64,000 bases of DNA from DYJK01 sp040755055 (GCA_040755055.1 JBFMBS010000001.1:124001-188000), one strand, 5' to 3'; counted from the first letter of the stretch, positions 34,752-44,194 are shown. The notes: generated by a model not told the origin, from the sequence alone. A program made the numbers and translations.

Positions 34752-37265
34752 CTAAAAACTTTTATCTTTGTATAGTTTGTTTTTAATTCTTTTCATTAAT
34801 GCCGGAAAGTAATGCCTCGTAAATCCGGTAATCCCGAAATTTTTAATCTGTACTGAGATTAAGTGTGATTCATTAATAGCGCGGCGTTTAGTCTGTTCGG
34901 CTAATCTGATAAGTTTAAAAAGCATGTACCGGGATTTGTGACTTAATGAAGAATCACTGATTACAATTTTATAAATCCACTGCCACTCGGTTGCAAACTC
35001 AAATTTGTACGATTCATTTCCTCTCAGCAGATCAACGACATCCAGCTTTTGTTCAATCGCATCTTCGATTAGTAAAGCAAGCAATGCTTTCCCCGGTTTA
35101 TATTTTGCAAATTGAGACTGATCATTAAACGCTTTTAAATAATCATAGTAAGTATTTTTATACTTGAATGTACACTGTGCAGCAATGCATTCATTGTTTG
35201 AATAGAGTGTAGTAAAATGAAGGTATTGCCTTTCCAGAAAAGCATAAGAAACTTCTTCGAGGAAGTGTTCATAAGCTTCGTCAGCAAACATTCCCAATAG
35301 TCCCAGCCGGTTCCAGCGGTTTTGATGCAGATGAATAAAATCCCTAAAAGATGCGGAAAGCTCGCGGCTGTATTTAATTTTATTTATCTTGAAAAAAGAA
35401 TGCCCGGTAATATCTCGTCGTACTTTTTTTAATTTAGACCGCACAGTGGGTTTTAACTGTTTGAAATATTTATCTATTGTTTCGGGAACAATAATGCGCG
35501 GGCAGATTTCACTTCTTAGTATTTCAGGCTGCAGATTGGAATCTTTCAAATGCGGAAGCAGATATTTAAATATCGCCGAATCTGTCCTTACTTCATCGAG
35601 TTGAACAGTTTCATAGAGCGAAAATTTTTTCTTGAGACAACCGGCAAGTTTATTCGCCACCGTTTCTTCGTAACCGTTTACAATAATTAAATCGAGATAA
35701 TCACTTACACCGTATTCAAATACTTGCTGTTTCCAGCTGCTTCTTTCAACGCCGCTTCCAATTAATCTGAGCCGGCTAATCACGCGATGACCAAAGAGAT
35801 ATTTTTCATCGATAAAGAACGGTGCAATGCCTATAAGTTTTTCTTCATAGAAATCATTTTGCAAATAAAACAACAACAGATGAAGCCGTTTATTCACCCC
35901 GTAATATTTCCACCAAAGTCTCTGCCATTCAAAAGTCTGGAAGATGTGAGTATTCGATTCTTCACATAAGGTTTTCCATTCATCGCCCAAGTCATCAAAT
36001 TCTTCGTCCGTTGTGATGGTTCTAATTTTTATATCATCAACTTTGAATACTGCATCATCTTTTTCTTCCCCATTTCCTTTGAAAACATAATTGTGCATTG
36101 CATCCGTGTAATCCGAATCGGCAAATACCGGAACCGGCACATTTCGAAATGCGGAATATTCCTTCAAAATTCTTTTTTCTAATTTTCCGCACACTTCAAG
36201 GATTTTGTTTAACTGTTCTTTTATTACGAAAGGATGGACCGGAAACTCAATCAAGTTTTCCGAAAGCTCCAAGGTTTTTTTCAAACGTTTATCGAAAGGT
36301 GATTCAGGCCAGCCGGCACCACAGCTAATACCTAACATGTTAAGCTCGGTCTGTAAAACATCACGCCAGCCTTTTTCCACAATCACCGGCAAACTGTAAG
36401 GTGTCCAATCGATTTGTGAATCGTCGTAAAGCGGCGTCAAAAAAGAAAATTTCTTTATCCCGTTGAATAAGTAAGAATAATTTTGCTGCCTCTGTTTAAT
36501 ATGAAACGGAATGTCAACGGACTTTGAGTAATATTCGCTGAGACGTGACATTTTTTTGATCAGGGTTTTTTGAATTCTTCCGTAATCCATAAAACCTCTC
36601 TGGGGAATCTTGGAAATATTGAAAATGTCACTTCCGTTTGTAAGTGTTAAATAAAAATATTTACCTCGCGTTTGCACAAGTTTTGATAACGTAAAATAGC
36701 TGCTCACCCTTTCGGTGTAGGAAGGTTCGAAATCTTCAAATTGTTTGTTGAGTACAAGGTAACCTCCTTCGGGCAGATTAAGCATTTTGCGCGGACTGAA
36801 AATTGTGAAATCGCCGGTTGTTCCTAATTTTTCATTAACCGATTCATGAGGAATAACATGTGCACAGTCCTCGATCAAAATTATATTTTTTGCGTCTGCA
36901 AGTTCTCTCAGCTCTTTAATTTTTGCCGGGTAGCCAAAGTAGTGTACTGCAAAAATTGCTTTCGTGCCGGGACAGATCAATTCATTAATTTCGTTTATAT
37001 TGAATTGACAGCTTTCATCTATCTGATAAAACCGCGGCGTGTAACCGTAAGTAAGTATAATTCTAAAAAGTTTTGCCGGGATAAAGGAAGGCATTATAAT
37101 ATTCGGATAACTATTCTCGCCGTTTGACCGGGCATTGTTATTTTTATCCTTCATGTAAAGAAGAATATCCGCAAACGCGTGCGTTGCATTTCCGTAACTG
37201 AAAGTCTTCAGACCAAAGGAATTAACCGACCGTTCAAAGCCGTTATTTAAAAATCTGTATTGCAT
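34752..37265 (-). CDS. DegT/DnrJ-like PLP aminotransferase fused to BioF2-type acyltransferase
   Basis: An 837-residue two-domain protein. Residues ~1-370 form a DegT/DnrJ/EryC1-type sugar aminotransferase-like fold: AVHYFGYPA (106-114), IEDCAH with the pyridine-binding Asp133, GTTGDFTIFSPRK with Lys160 as the Schiff-base lysine, then LNLPEGGYLVL. Residues ~405-815 form an Acetyltransf_6 domain (HIFQTFEWQRLWWKYYG, KLIGIAPFFIDE, FIHLHQNRWNRLG, DVVDLLRGNESYKFEFATEWQW). A natural reading is amination of a keto-sugar followed by N-acylation by the second domain. The fusion is continuous with no internal stop. It begins immediately after the deacetylase stop codon. Confidence 0.85.
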   Translation of the reverse strand: MQYRFLNNGFERSVNSFGLKTFSYGNATHAFADILLYMKDKNNNARSNGENSYPNIIMPSFIPAKLFRIILTYGYTPRFYQIDESCQFNINEINELICPGTKAIFAVHYFGYPAKIKELRELADAKNIILIEDCAHVIPHESVNEKLGTTGDFTIFSPRKMLNLPEGGYLVLNKQFEDFEPSYTERVSSYFTLSKLVQTRGKYFYLTLTNGSDIFNISKIPQRGFMDYGRIQKTLIKKMSRLSEYYSKSVDIPFHIKQRQQNYSYLFNGIKKFSFLTPLYDDSQIDWTPYSLPVIVEKGWRDVLQTELNMLGISCGAGWPESPFDKRLKKTLELSENLIEFPVHPFVIKEQLNKILEVCGKLEKRILKEYSAFRNVPVPVFADSDYTDAMHNYVFKGNGEEKDDAVFKVDDIKIRTITTDEEFDDLGDEWKTLCEESNTHIFQTFEWQRLWWKYYGVNKRLHLLLFYLQNDFYEEKLIGIAPFFIDEKYLFGHRVISRLRLIGSGVERSSWKQQVFEYGVSDYLDLIIVNGYEETVANKLAGCLKKKFSLYETVQLDEVRTDSAIFKYLLPHLKDSNLQPEILRSEICPRIIVPETIDKYFKQLKPTVRSKLKKVRRDITGHSFFKINKIKYSRELSASFRDFIHLHQNRWNRLGLLGMFADEAYEHFLEEVSYAFLERQYLHFTTLYSNNECIAAQCTFKYKNTYYDYLKAFNDQSQFAKYKPGKALLALLIEDAIEQKLDVVDLLRGNESYKFEFATEWQWIYKIVISDSSLSHKSRYMLFKLIRLAEQTKRRAINESHLISVQIKNFGITGFTRHYFPALMKRIKNKLYKDKSF

Positions 37266-38135
37266 TTACGCCGGTTCCGTTTGTTTTTCTTTTGTTGCTT
37301 TTTCCGATAAAAACTCAAGTCCATCTGCCGGATAACTATCATTGTTTCTATGCAAAACTTTGGAGCCGACATATTCGTAATACTCAAACGGCGTGAGGAG
37401 TTTGATGGCAAACTTAAATGTGTCGGTACCGTAAGGAATTGTTATGCGGCGTACATCAAAAATATCATGCCCGAATCTCGGCGGACCGGTGTAAACTCCG
37501 CACCCTATTTCGTAACCGGCATCTTTAACCATCTGCTTCAATTGTTCATTGACTGCGCCGTACGGATAACAAAAACTGTGAACATCCGAACCGAGAAGCG
37601 ATTCCAATTCTTCTTTCGATTTTGCAATTTCATACCACGCCGATCGTTGAGTCTCATTAGGAAGATACAAATAGCTCATCGAGTGCGAGCCGATTTCAAA
37701 CCCGGCAGATTGCATCTCTTTGATTTGTTCCGGGTTCAACAGATTCGGATTTCTGTTTCCAATTCTGTTGTTCCATAAATCCATTTTAATTTTCTGATCG
37801 CCGATTACAAACACAACCGCATTCCATCCCATGTCTTTCAACATGTTGAATGCAATTGTGTAAACTTCTTCGTAACCGTCATCAAAAGTAAGTATGACGG
37901 GTTTGCGAGGGAGCTGCAACTGACCTTTAGTGAAAAGAATGTAATCCCTGAAAGTGATCGGCGTGAAGCCCCATTTATCAAGAAGTATCGGATGTTTCCT
38001 GAATTGTTCTTTACTTACATTTGTCCAATGAAAGCCAAATTGCTCATCATCCTCAACAATCATGTGGTACATTAGTACTTTGATATTATGATACTGTTTT
38101 AAAACGTTTTTCCCGTTGTCGCCGCTTGCACTCAT
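37266..38135 (-). CDS. Polysaccharide deacetylase (NodB-like), altered metal site
   Basis: A 289-residue CE4/NodB-type protein without signal peptide. Motif 1 is TFDDG (residues 83-87, catalytic base and metal Asp), preceded by VLMYHMI. Motif 2 is normally SHTxTHP with two metal His residues; here it is SHSMSYLYL, so His151 is kept and the second His is replaced by Tyr155. Motif 3-like FCYPYGA (near 189) and a C-terminal barrel are present. Relatives associated with exopolysaccharide loci remove N-acetyl groups. The missing His makes full metal-dependent activity uncertain. It overlaps the GT4 gene by 4 bp. Confidence 0.85.
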   Translation of the reverse strand: MSASGDNGKNVLKQYHNIKVLMYHMIVEDDEQFGFHWTNVSKEQFRKHPILLDKWGFTPITFRDYILFTKGQLQLPRKPVILTFDDGYEEVYTIAFNMLKDMGWNAVVFVIGDQKIKMDLWNNRIGNRNPNLLNPEQIKEMQSAGFEIGSHSMSYLYLPNETQRSAWYEIAKSKEELESLLGSDVHSFCYPYGAVNEQLKQMVKDAGYEIGCGVYTGPPRFGHDIFDVRRITIPYGTDTFKFAIKLLTPFEYYEYVGSKVLHRNNDSYPADGLEFLSEKATKEKQTEPA

Positions 38136-39361
38136 TTTACTTCAACCTCTGTCATTTTATGATATGTTTCTTTCTGTGCCGATAAAATCTGCCGGTACGT
38201 TTCATCCATCTGTGTTGTAATTATTTTCCAATCATAAGTAGAACAAATCAATTCATATCCGTTGGAACTGAGCACATTCCTCATCGCCCAATTATTCAAC
38301 AGTTCAACTGCACGCAGAGCAAAATTTTCCGGATCATCTTCAATCAACACCGATTCCCCGTCGGTAACATTTATTCCTTCGCAGCCGATGCTTGTTGTAA
38401 TAACCGGCTTCTTCATTGCAAGTGCTTCAAGCACTTTTAATCTTGTACCGCCGCCCATCCGCAGCGGAACTACGTACAAACTCGAACGCCATACATACGG
38501 ACGAACATCATCGACATAACCGGTTACTATCACATTGTTTGATGATCTATCCTGAAGACTTTTCGGCGGACTGTTTCCGACTATATAAATTTTTGCTTGA
38601 GGAATTTTTTTCAATATCAGCGGAAAAATTTCATCGAGGAAATAGAGCATGCCGTCGCAATTCGGAAAGTAGCCCATCATGCCGGTAAATACCATCGAGT
38701 ATGGTTCCGGTTTTTCGAACAAAGGTTTAAAGTAAGAAGTATCAACTCCGTTCGGCATTAAAAATTTCGGAATGTGCGGTACATCTTTGTTAAGAATTGT
38801 TTTATCTCTTTCGGATACGGCAAATATTGCATCCATCTTTTTGCAAACGGCGATCTCTTCTTCGTAGGATTTTTTGTACTCTCTGTAATAATGAACACGT
38901 CTCAAAGAATTTTGCTGGTACTTCCACATACGAAAAAGATTATCATACTCGATGTTGTGTTCGTCGAGAATTTTAACGGCGTCGGTTTTTAATTCGAAGT
39001 TGCCCATAATCGGAAATTCCATTTGCACTATATCGAAATCTTCGGCTTCGAGTAGTTCGTCAATTTTTTTCTGCATCTCTCTGCTTTTGGAATAGAGGGA
39101 GAAAAAACTTTCCGATGTCCACAGCGCATAAAACTGTGCGATCCTTCTGTACGTCCATGTCCACGGCGGTTCAACGAGATGAAACGCCTTCACTTTTGAA
39201 TTAAAGTGATCGGTTAACAATTTCATTTCGCTTTCTCTTCCGAATGTTACAAACGTAACTTCGTTATTATCTGTAATGCCTTTAAGAAGATGATATATTC
39301 GCAAAGCACCTCCGAAATTTGGAGGCACGGGACAGTACGGTGATAAATGAAGTATCTTCAT
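38132..39361 (-). CDS. Glycosyltransferase family 4/1
   Basis: About 409 residues from the ATG at 39361; a TTG 25 codons upstream has no support, and the protein logically begins MKILHLSPYCPVPPNFGGALR, the GT-B N-terminal strand and glycine-rich loop. The C-terminal Rossmann domain contains MVFTGMMGYFPN, IYIVGNSPPKSL, VIVTGYVDDVRPYVW and the nucleotide-binding PLRMGGGTRLKVLEALAMKKPVI, the hallmark of stp2/ExpC-type GT4 enzymes. It adds a sugar to the growing lipid-linked repeat. ATGA overlap with the deacetylase gene indicates coupling. Confidence 0.9.
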   Translation of the reverse strand: MKILHLSPYCPVPPNFGGALRIYHLLKGITDNNEVTFVTFGRESEMKLLTDHFNSKVKAFHLVEPPWTWTYRRIAQFYALWTSESFFSLYSKSREMQKKIDELLEAEDFDIVQMEFPIMGNFELKTDAVKILDEHNIEYDNLFRMWKYQQNSLRRVHYYREYKKSYEEEIAVCKKMDAIFAVSERDKTILNKDVPHIPKFLMPNGVDTSYFKPLFEKPEPYSMVFTGMMGYFPNCDGMLYFLDEIFPLILKKIPQAKIYIVGNSPPKSLQDRSSNNVIVTGYVDDVRPYVWRSSLYVVPLRMGGGTRLKVLEALAMKKPVITTSIGCEGINVTDGESVLIEDDPENFALRAVELLNNWAMRNVLSSNGYELICSTYDWKIITTQMDETYRQILSAQKETYHKMTEVEVK

Positions 39362-39427
39362 TTTTGTTTTCTCTCTTTTTGAATTTGTTGTTTCACTCAA
39401 CTGTTTATTCAACTGGTTTAATTGTAG

Positions 39428-39448
39428 GGAACGCAAAATTTGCGTTCC
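39428..39448. terminator. 10-bp perfect hairpin between WecB-like and GT4 genes
   Basis: GGAACGCAAA-A-TTTGCGTTCC is a 21-base perfect palindrome in the 124-bp spacer. On the minus strand no strong U-run follows, so it is more likely an mRNA-stabilising or processing hairpin, or a dispersed palindromic repeat, than a factor-independent terminator for the operon. Confidence 0.45.
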
Positions 39449-39485
39449 TTATATTGTTATTTTCATCCTTCAAAAAATTTTGGGT

Positions 39486-40352
39486 TCATCCCAACCACGG
39501 TCTTTCATCTATTGATGAATAAATTCTGTTAGTAAAAAAACGTGCAGTAATCACAGATAAAAGAAAGAGCGGTATTTCAAGAACGATTCTATCCCATTTT
39601 GTTTTGGGGTCCTGGAAAAATCTAAACAGCCATTCCATTCCGGTTTTTCTAAAAATTGCCGGTGCTCTTTTTTTTTCACCGGAAAGAAAATCAAAGAGCC
39701 CGCCTACAGCCATGCAGACCGTTTGTCCCAGCTTGCCGGCAATCTTTTCGGCAAATATTTCTTGCTTAGGCGAACCCATTGCAATCAACAAAATATCCGG
39801 CGAGATTCTTTTTATTTCGTTAATCATTTCAATTTCTTCTTCGCTCGAAAAATATCCCGAATGAAAACCGGCAATATTTAACCCGGGATAATTTATCTCC
39901 AGCTTTATCACGCATTCTTTTACCACTTCGCGAACAGCACCTAGCAAATAAACTTTGCTTCCAAGTTCGACAGCAGTCTGTAAAATCAAAGGTGTAAAAT
40001 CTGTTCCGTTCAAATTTTCTTTTACCGGTCTGGAAAAAATTCTACCGGCAACCTTCAAACCGCTTCCATCGGGCAAAACCAGATCGGCTTTATTCACTGT
40101 TTGAGCAAATGCCGGATTTTTACTTGCGAGATAAATAGTATGCACATTTGTAAAAAAAACTTTGCGCGATTTTTGCTCAGTCTTATCCGTCAAAAAATTT
40201 CGTATGATTTTCAAAGCTTCAGTACGGGTTATATTATCAAACCGCACACCGAAGAAGTGTATTTTATTTTCCACCACATTTTCGATTCCTTCTCCGGTGT
40301 TCCCTTCGTTTTTCTCGTTTGCAATTATTTTTAATCCGTCAACCGTAATCAT
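39486..40352 (-). CDS. WecB/TagA/CpsF-family glycosyltransferase (GT26)
   Basis: A 288-residue enzyme with the typical GT26 order: FFGVRFDNITRTEAL, VFFTNVHTIYLASKN, ADLVLPDGSGLKVAG (catalytic Asp region), ENLNGTDFTPLI, VYLLGA, DILLIAMGSPKQEIF and AVGGLFDFLSGEKKRAP. GT26 members transfer N-acetylmannosamine or related sugars to undecaprenyl-linked acceptors as an early step of repeat-unit assembly. The C-terminal hydrophobic stretch (residues 255-280) suggests membrane association. It overlaps the polymerase gene by 4 bp. Confidence 0.92.
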   Translation of the reverse strand: MITVDGLKIIANEKNEGNTGEGIENVVENKIHFFGVRFDNITRTEALKIIRNFLTDKTEQKSRKVFFTNVHTIYLASKNPAFAQTVNKADLVLPDGSGLKVAGRIFSRPVKENLNGTDFTPLILQTAVELGSKVYLLGAVREVVKECVIKLEINYPGLNIAGFHSGYFSSEEEIEMINEIKRISPDILLIAMGSPKQEIFAEKIAGKLGQTVCMAVGGLFDFLSGEKKRAPAIFRKTGMEWLFRFFQDPKTKWDRIVLEIPLFLLSVITARFFTNRIYSSIDERPWLG

Positions 40353-41869
40353 ACATTCTGCCCGTCGGTTATTTTTTTTGATTCTTTGTTAAGGCTCGAT
40401 AATGCCGGGATCAGTCCGCAAAGCGTACCGAGAACTATCATGTTTCTGTAATAAGTAAGCTGTAAATCGAAATAGGAGACTACCATTTGATTAATAATTG
40501 CCGCGGCGATAATTATGCAAATAGCTTTGAGATAAGGGTCGCTAAGTTTTGTGTAAAGTGACGCACACCTGAAAATAAGCGCATTGAAGAAGAGCCAAAA
40601 AATGAAGAAGCCGATTGCACCGCTTTTGACAAATACCCACAAAATTTCATTATGCGGTATATAGTCGCGTAAAGGGAAAATTATATCCGGCAGCGGAATT
40701 AGATTTATATATTTATTGCCGAATCCGATTCCGGTTAACGGATCGGTTGTTTTAATTGTGTACGCTAAATTGTAACGTTCGAAATCGCGGTATAAATTAG
40801 AAAGGTAACGTTCGTTTTCAGCACTTGGATCAATGCTTGATTTAACAAGTCGCAGAGGCGATGCAAGTCTGCTTTCGCTTTCCCAAAAAGCTGCGGAATA
40901 AATTGCAGCAGCCAGCAAAAAAACAACCAAGTAATTAAAAAGTTTTACGCGCTCCTTATTATGCAGCATTAATGCAAATGCAATGAACGAAACAAACAAA
41001 CCGGCGTATGCAGCGCGGCGTTGCCCGGCAAAAAATCCGATAACAAGCACCGGCAGCAATAATAAAATAGCATTCCGCTGGTTCTCATTTCCTTTCAGCA
41101 TCGCGAGACTAATTAAAAATATTATCAGAATCGATGTGAAGACCGGGTCTTCATGATTGGTTAATGTTTCCAAACCGGCATTACTGAATCCCATGGATGC
41201 AAAGCGCAGACTGCCTTGCAACGCTTTAATTGTAACGCCGGCAATAAAAATCCACATCAAAATTTCTATCTGTCTTTTGGTTTGAATAATCTGCGGCACC
41301 ATGAAGAATAAAAACGTGAAATAGAAAAGTGCACGCAGTTCCCACATTGCCGGCAAAAATTCTCCGCCGCTTTTCATTCCATTCACAAATGAAAGCAAGA
41401 GACTCGCAACAAAAATCAACGCGAGAAGCCATTCTTGTATGTATTGTATCTTCGTACGCTTTCTTACGCTGATTGCGATAAACCATGCGAGCAGTAAAAA
41501 CATAAAATGGAGCTCAACCGGATTAATTACGCCGGCAGCTAAACTCGACAAGTGGGAATTCTCTTTCAGATTTTTGAAATAATCTACCCTGAATGTAATT
41601 GGGTCAAAACCTGGAATGTTGTATTGATCAAACAGCAAAACCAAGAAAAAGAAAATGTAAAATCCCCAATCAACTCTGTAAAAAATCAGCAGTACGATTG
41701 CCGCAACAGTCACGAGTCCGACTGCCGGAACTACGTTTCCCTCTGTAGCAATTAGAAGAACCGCCGCAATTATCGAAACCAGCGCCGTAACAAACGCAAC
41801 AACTGTTTTATCAAACGGAATGTTCTGCAAAAATTTGTTTCTATAATATGTAAGTGAGCTTGTATTCAT
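40349..41869 (-). CDS. O-antigen polymerase/ligase-like membrane protein (Wzy type)
   Basis: A 506-residue protein with about 12 predicted membrane segments and the Wzy_C/O-antigen-ligase features: FFAGQRRAAYAGL (near 280, cytoplasmic basic turn), a large periplasmic loop (residues ~320-400, ESRLASPLRLVKSSIDPSAENER), TGIGFGNKY and YIPHNEILWVFVKSGAIGF. It polymerises lipid-linked repeat units in the periplasm. The position beside Wzz- and Wza-type genes fits a Wzy-dependent pathway, although no Wzx flippase gene is in the window. Confidence 0.87.
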   Translation of the reverse strand: MNTSSLTYYRNKFLQNIPFDKTVVAFVTALVSIIAAVLLIATEGNVVPAVGLVTVAAIVLLIFYRVDWGFYIFFFLVLLFDQYNIPGFDPITFRVDYFKNLKENSHLSSLAAGVINPVELHFMFLLLAWFIAISVRKRTKIQYIQEWLLALIFVASLLLSFVNGMKSGGEFLPAMWELRALFYFTFLFFMVPQIIQTKRQIEILMWIFIAGVTIKALQGSLRFASMGFSNAGLETLTNHEDPVFTSILIIFLISLAMLKGNENQRNAILLLLPVLVIGFFAGQRRAAYAGLFVSFIAFALMLHNKERVKLFNYLVVFLLAAAIYSAAFWESESRLASPLRLVKSSIDPSAENERYLSNLYRDFERYNLAYTIKTTDPLTGIGFGNKYINLIPLPDIIFPLRDYIPHNEILWVFVKSGAIGFFIFWLFFNALIFRCASLYTKLSDPYLKAICIIIAAAIINQMVVSYFDLQLTYYRNMIVLGTLCGLIPALSSLNKESKKITDGQNV

Positions 41870-41878
41870 TAATATTCT

Positions 41879-42046
41879 TTAATCAAGCGGAAATTCCATT
41901 CTATATATTTTTAAGAGAATGTAGAGAGTTTGCAAAAGTGCAATCACTGCTATTATTGTGTATTTGACCACATCGGATTTCCAATTAAATTTTCCCAAAA
42001 TGATTGCGACAAAAGAGAATGCGATTAAAACCAGGATCATCTGCAT
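41879..42046 (-). CDS. Small 55-residue membrane protein
   Basis: An ORF starting ATG at 42046, reading MQMILVLIAFSFVAIILGKF, then a second hydrophobic span IIAVIALLQTLYILLKIY, ending MEFPLD. Two membrane segments are separated by a short polar turn (NWKSDVVKYT). It fills the space between the CpsD-like ATPase (11 bp gap) and the polymerase gene (9 bp gap) in the same direction. The gapless packing argues it is translated. Small two-span proteins occur in exopolysaccharide loci, but I do not recognise a family. Confidence 0.6.
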   Translation of the reverse strand: MQMILVLIAFSFVAIILGKFNWKSDVVKYTIIAVIALLQTLYILLKIYRMEFPLD

Positions 42047-42057
42047 AAAAGCCGTCC

Positions 42058-42828
42058 TTAAAAATCTTCGTCGTTTGCTTTGTTCATCACAAAACCGATT
42101 ACATTCTTTTCATTAACACGTCGGAATAATCTGCTGATGTCTCTTCGTTTTGTTCTGCTCGATTCAACTACCACTATCAATCCGTTCAGTTGATTTGCAA
42201 TCAGTGTAGGAAAATGTTTCGAATCGACCGAAGTCATATCGACAATTAAGAATTCGAATTTTTGCAGAAGCGAATAAGCAACTATATTAAAGTTGATTAG
42301 CCGGTTCGGCGGAAGAATTTTCAAATTACCGGATGGAAGGACAGATAAATTTTCTATCTGTGTCGGCGTAACACAAATTTCATCCCCGAGAAGTGCATCC
42401 GAAAAACCGGGCGAGTTTGGCATTCCGAAAATTTCATGAATACGCGGACTGTAAGTATTTAGGTCAATCAAAATTGTTTTCCTTTGCGAACTTAACGAAA
42501 GAGCGGTTGCAAGATTACATGCTGTGGTAGTTTTTCCTTCCCCCTGATTTGCGCTGGTCACCCCAAGCATACATTTTATATTCTTATTTTTCCCGGAGGG
42601 ACCGTTAATAAATAATGAGTAATTGAAACTATTGTACAAATGATAGTTCACAATTTTTTCATTAACCGATTTCCCGTGATTTGCATTAAAGATCACCGGT
42701 TTCAAAGTTCTTTCTATTTCGATGCCGGATTCCTTCTCATGCCGCTTTTCTTTTGGTTCTGATTCAGGGTTCTCGTTTTCATCGTCAACCGGATCAATCA
42801 ACAGATCGTATTTTTCCTCATTCTTCAT
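42058..42828 (-). CDS. CpsD/CapB-like exopolysaccharide ATPase (BY-kinase family, no Tyr tail)
   Basis: About 256 residues from the ATG at 42828, which has AAAGGAA eight bases upstream; an in-frame start further out lies inside the previous gene. Walker A is TSANQGEGKTTTACNLA (residues 91-107), Walker A' ILIDLNTYSPRI, Walker B FLIVDMTSVDS. This is the ParA/BY-kinase fold that regulates Wzz-type proteins. Walker A' lacks the usual second Asp (DxD), and the C-terminus (NKANDEDF) lacks the Tyr cluster that BY-kinases phosphorylate, so it may act as an ATPase switch rather than a tyrosine kinase. Residues 1-45 are acidic and probably disordered. Confidence 0.85.
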   Translation of the reverse strand: MKNEEKYDLLIDPVDDENENPESEPKEKRHEKESGIEIERTLKPVIFNANHGKSVNEKIVNYHLYNSFNYSLFINGPSGKNKNIKCMLGVTSANQGEGKTTTACNLATALSLSSQRKTILIDLNTYSPRIHEIFGMPNSPGFSDALLGDEICVTPTQIENLSVLPSGNLKILPPNRLINFNIVAYSLLQKFEFLIVDMTSVDSKHFPTLIANQLNGLIVVVESSRTKRRDISRLFRRVNEKNVIGFVMNKANDEDF

Positions 42829-42856
42829 AAACGTGTTCCTTTCTTTTTGAACAACT

Positions 42857-44194
42857 TCATTTTCTTGCCGAAGGCAGATAAGCGAGAATCGGTTTATCGT
42901 ACACTTCGACATCGTGCGTCGTTCTAATTCTCATATCGAACAATTCCATAAATCCGGCAGCCAAAAACCCGATGAACAAGCCGAGACCGATTCCTCCGAA
43001 GATGAGTAAAAACTTATTCGGTTTTGACGGATTGACCGGGTACTGTGGCGGATCGATAACTATATATTGTTCCGCGCCTTTTTTGCCGAGATCGCGTGTT
43101 GTTCTTGCTTGTTCCAATTTTATTTTCATGTCATTATACAATTTGCTGTAAACATCATAGGTCGATCTCACATCCTCATTTTGATTCTTGTTGACCTCTG
43201 CACTTCGAACCATTCCGATTGCATCGTTGCGCTGTCTTCTGAGTTCCCATACCTGATTTTGCTGCCTAGTTAATTCAGATTCGAGAGTGTGCTTCATTCG
43301 ATCTATCAAGAAAGAAATTTTTAATTGGAGTGTTTTCACATCGGGAAAATTCGGGGTGTATCTTTTAGAAATGTCGTCATATTTATTAAGCAGTGTTCGC
43401 AGTTCATCGGCATCGGGAACATCAAGCATAACAACTTTATAATAGTTGGTAATTGTATTTTGATCGCCGAAATTATTCGAAGTGCTGCGCAAAATTTTTA
43501 GTGCCGTTTGGCAGCTCAGAATTTTTGCTTCAATCCCTCCGATATCCGATTCCAAAGCGCCGATTCGTGTAGAGACTCCGTAACCGTCGCCGCCGGGCAG
43601 AACACTTGATCTTACGGTTTCGATATATTGCTGCTGGCTCAGCTCAAATTTATCCCCCAGGTCTTTCAGTTTGTTTTCAAAAAATTCTACGGCTAGTTCA
43701 TTCTCTTTGTTGTTGACTTCAAGCCGCTTTTTTATAAATAGATCGGAAAGAATCTGAGCCCCCTTTTGCGCGCGTTCAGGTTTCGAATCAAAAAAATCAA
43801 TTGTGAATGAATCGGAACCGCGCAGTTCTGTTTCGATATTATCTCTCACAGCTTTAATAACTTCTTCCTTTTCTTCTTTTGTGCCGAAAGGTTTATCTAC
43901 ACCGATACTTTCTATAAGAGCAAAAATTGTAGGACGGCTTTTGACAATTTCGTTGAAGTCTCTCAATCGATCATCGGATGCTGCCCGAACTGCCATAGTG
44001 TAACTGACAAGCGGATTTAATACGGCATCTCTTTGCGCAGAAATTGTAATTGACGACATATATTTCTTAGGCAAGAGAAATGCGGCGGAGATACAAACAA
44101 CACTTATTGCAATAAACGGGAAAAGAAAAAATCTTTTCCTCCTTCGTAGTACGGAAAGTATTTCATCAATAGTAAACTGCGGATATTTTATCAT
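42857..44194 (-). CDS. Wzz/GumC-type polysaccharide co-polymerase
   Basis: About 445 residues from ATG 44194; in-frame ATGs at 44206 and 44224 and a TTG at 44233 are alternatives. The Wzz domain begins QFTIDEILSVLRRRKRFFLFPFIAIS with membrane span 1 at ~20-42. A long periplasmic coiled-coil region (~150-370) follows (FENKLKDLGDKFELSQQQYIE, ELTRQQNQVWELRRQRND). The Pro-rich VIDPPQYPVNPSKPNK precedes span 2 (FLLIFGGIGLGLFIGFLAAGF). It sets chain length and couples polymerisation to the outer-membrane Wza-type channel encoded divergently. The cytoplasmic ATPase is the next gene, 28 bp downstream. Confidence 0.9.
   Translation of the reverse strand: MIKYPQFTIDEILSVLRRRKRFFLFPFIAISVVCISAAFLLPKKYMSSITISAQRDAVLNPLVSYTMAVRAASDDRLRDFNEIVKSRPTIFALIESIGVDKPFGTKEEKEEVIKAVRDNIETELRGSDSFTIDFFDSKPERAQKGAQILSDLFIKKRLEVNNKENELAVEFFENKLKDLGDKFELSQQQYIETVRSSVLPGGDGYGVSTRIGALESDIGGIEAKILSCQTALKILRSTSNNFGDQNTITNYYKVVMLDVPDADELRTLLNKYDDISKRYTPNFPDVKTLQLKISFLIDRMKHTLESELTRQQNQVWELRRQRNDAIGMVRSAEVNKNQNEDVRSTYDVYSKLYNDMKIKLEQARTTRDLGKKGAEQYIVIDPPQYPVNPSKPNKFLLIFGGIGLGLFIGFLAAGFMELFDMRIRTTHDVEVYDKPILAYLPSARK

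Noticed and set aside
39362..39436. 25-codon N-terminal extension of the GT4 enzyme from a TTG
   Set aside because: Polar Gln/Asn-rich sequence before a canonical GT-B start MKILHLSPYC; no ribosome site.
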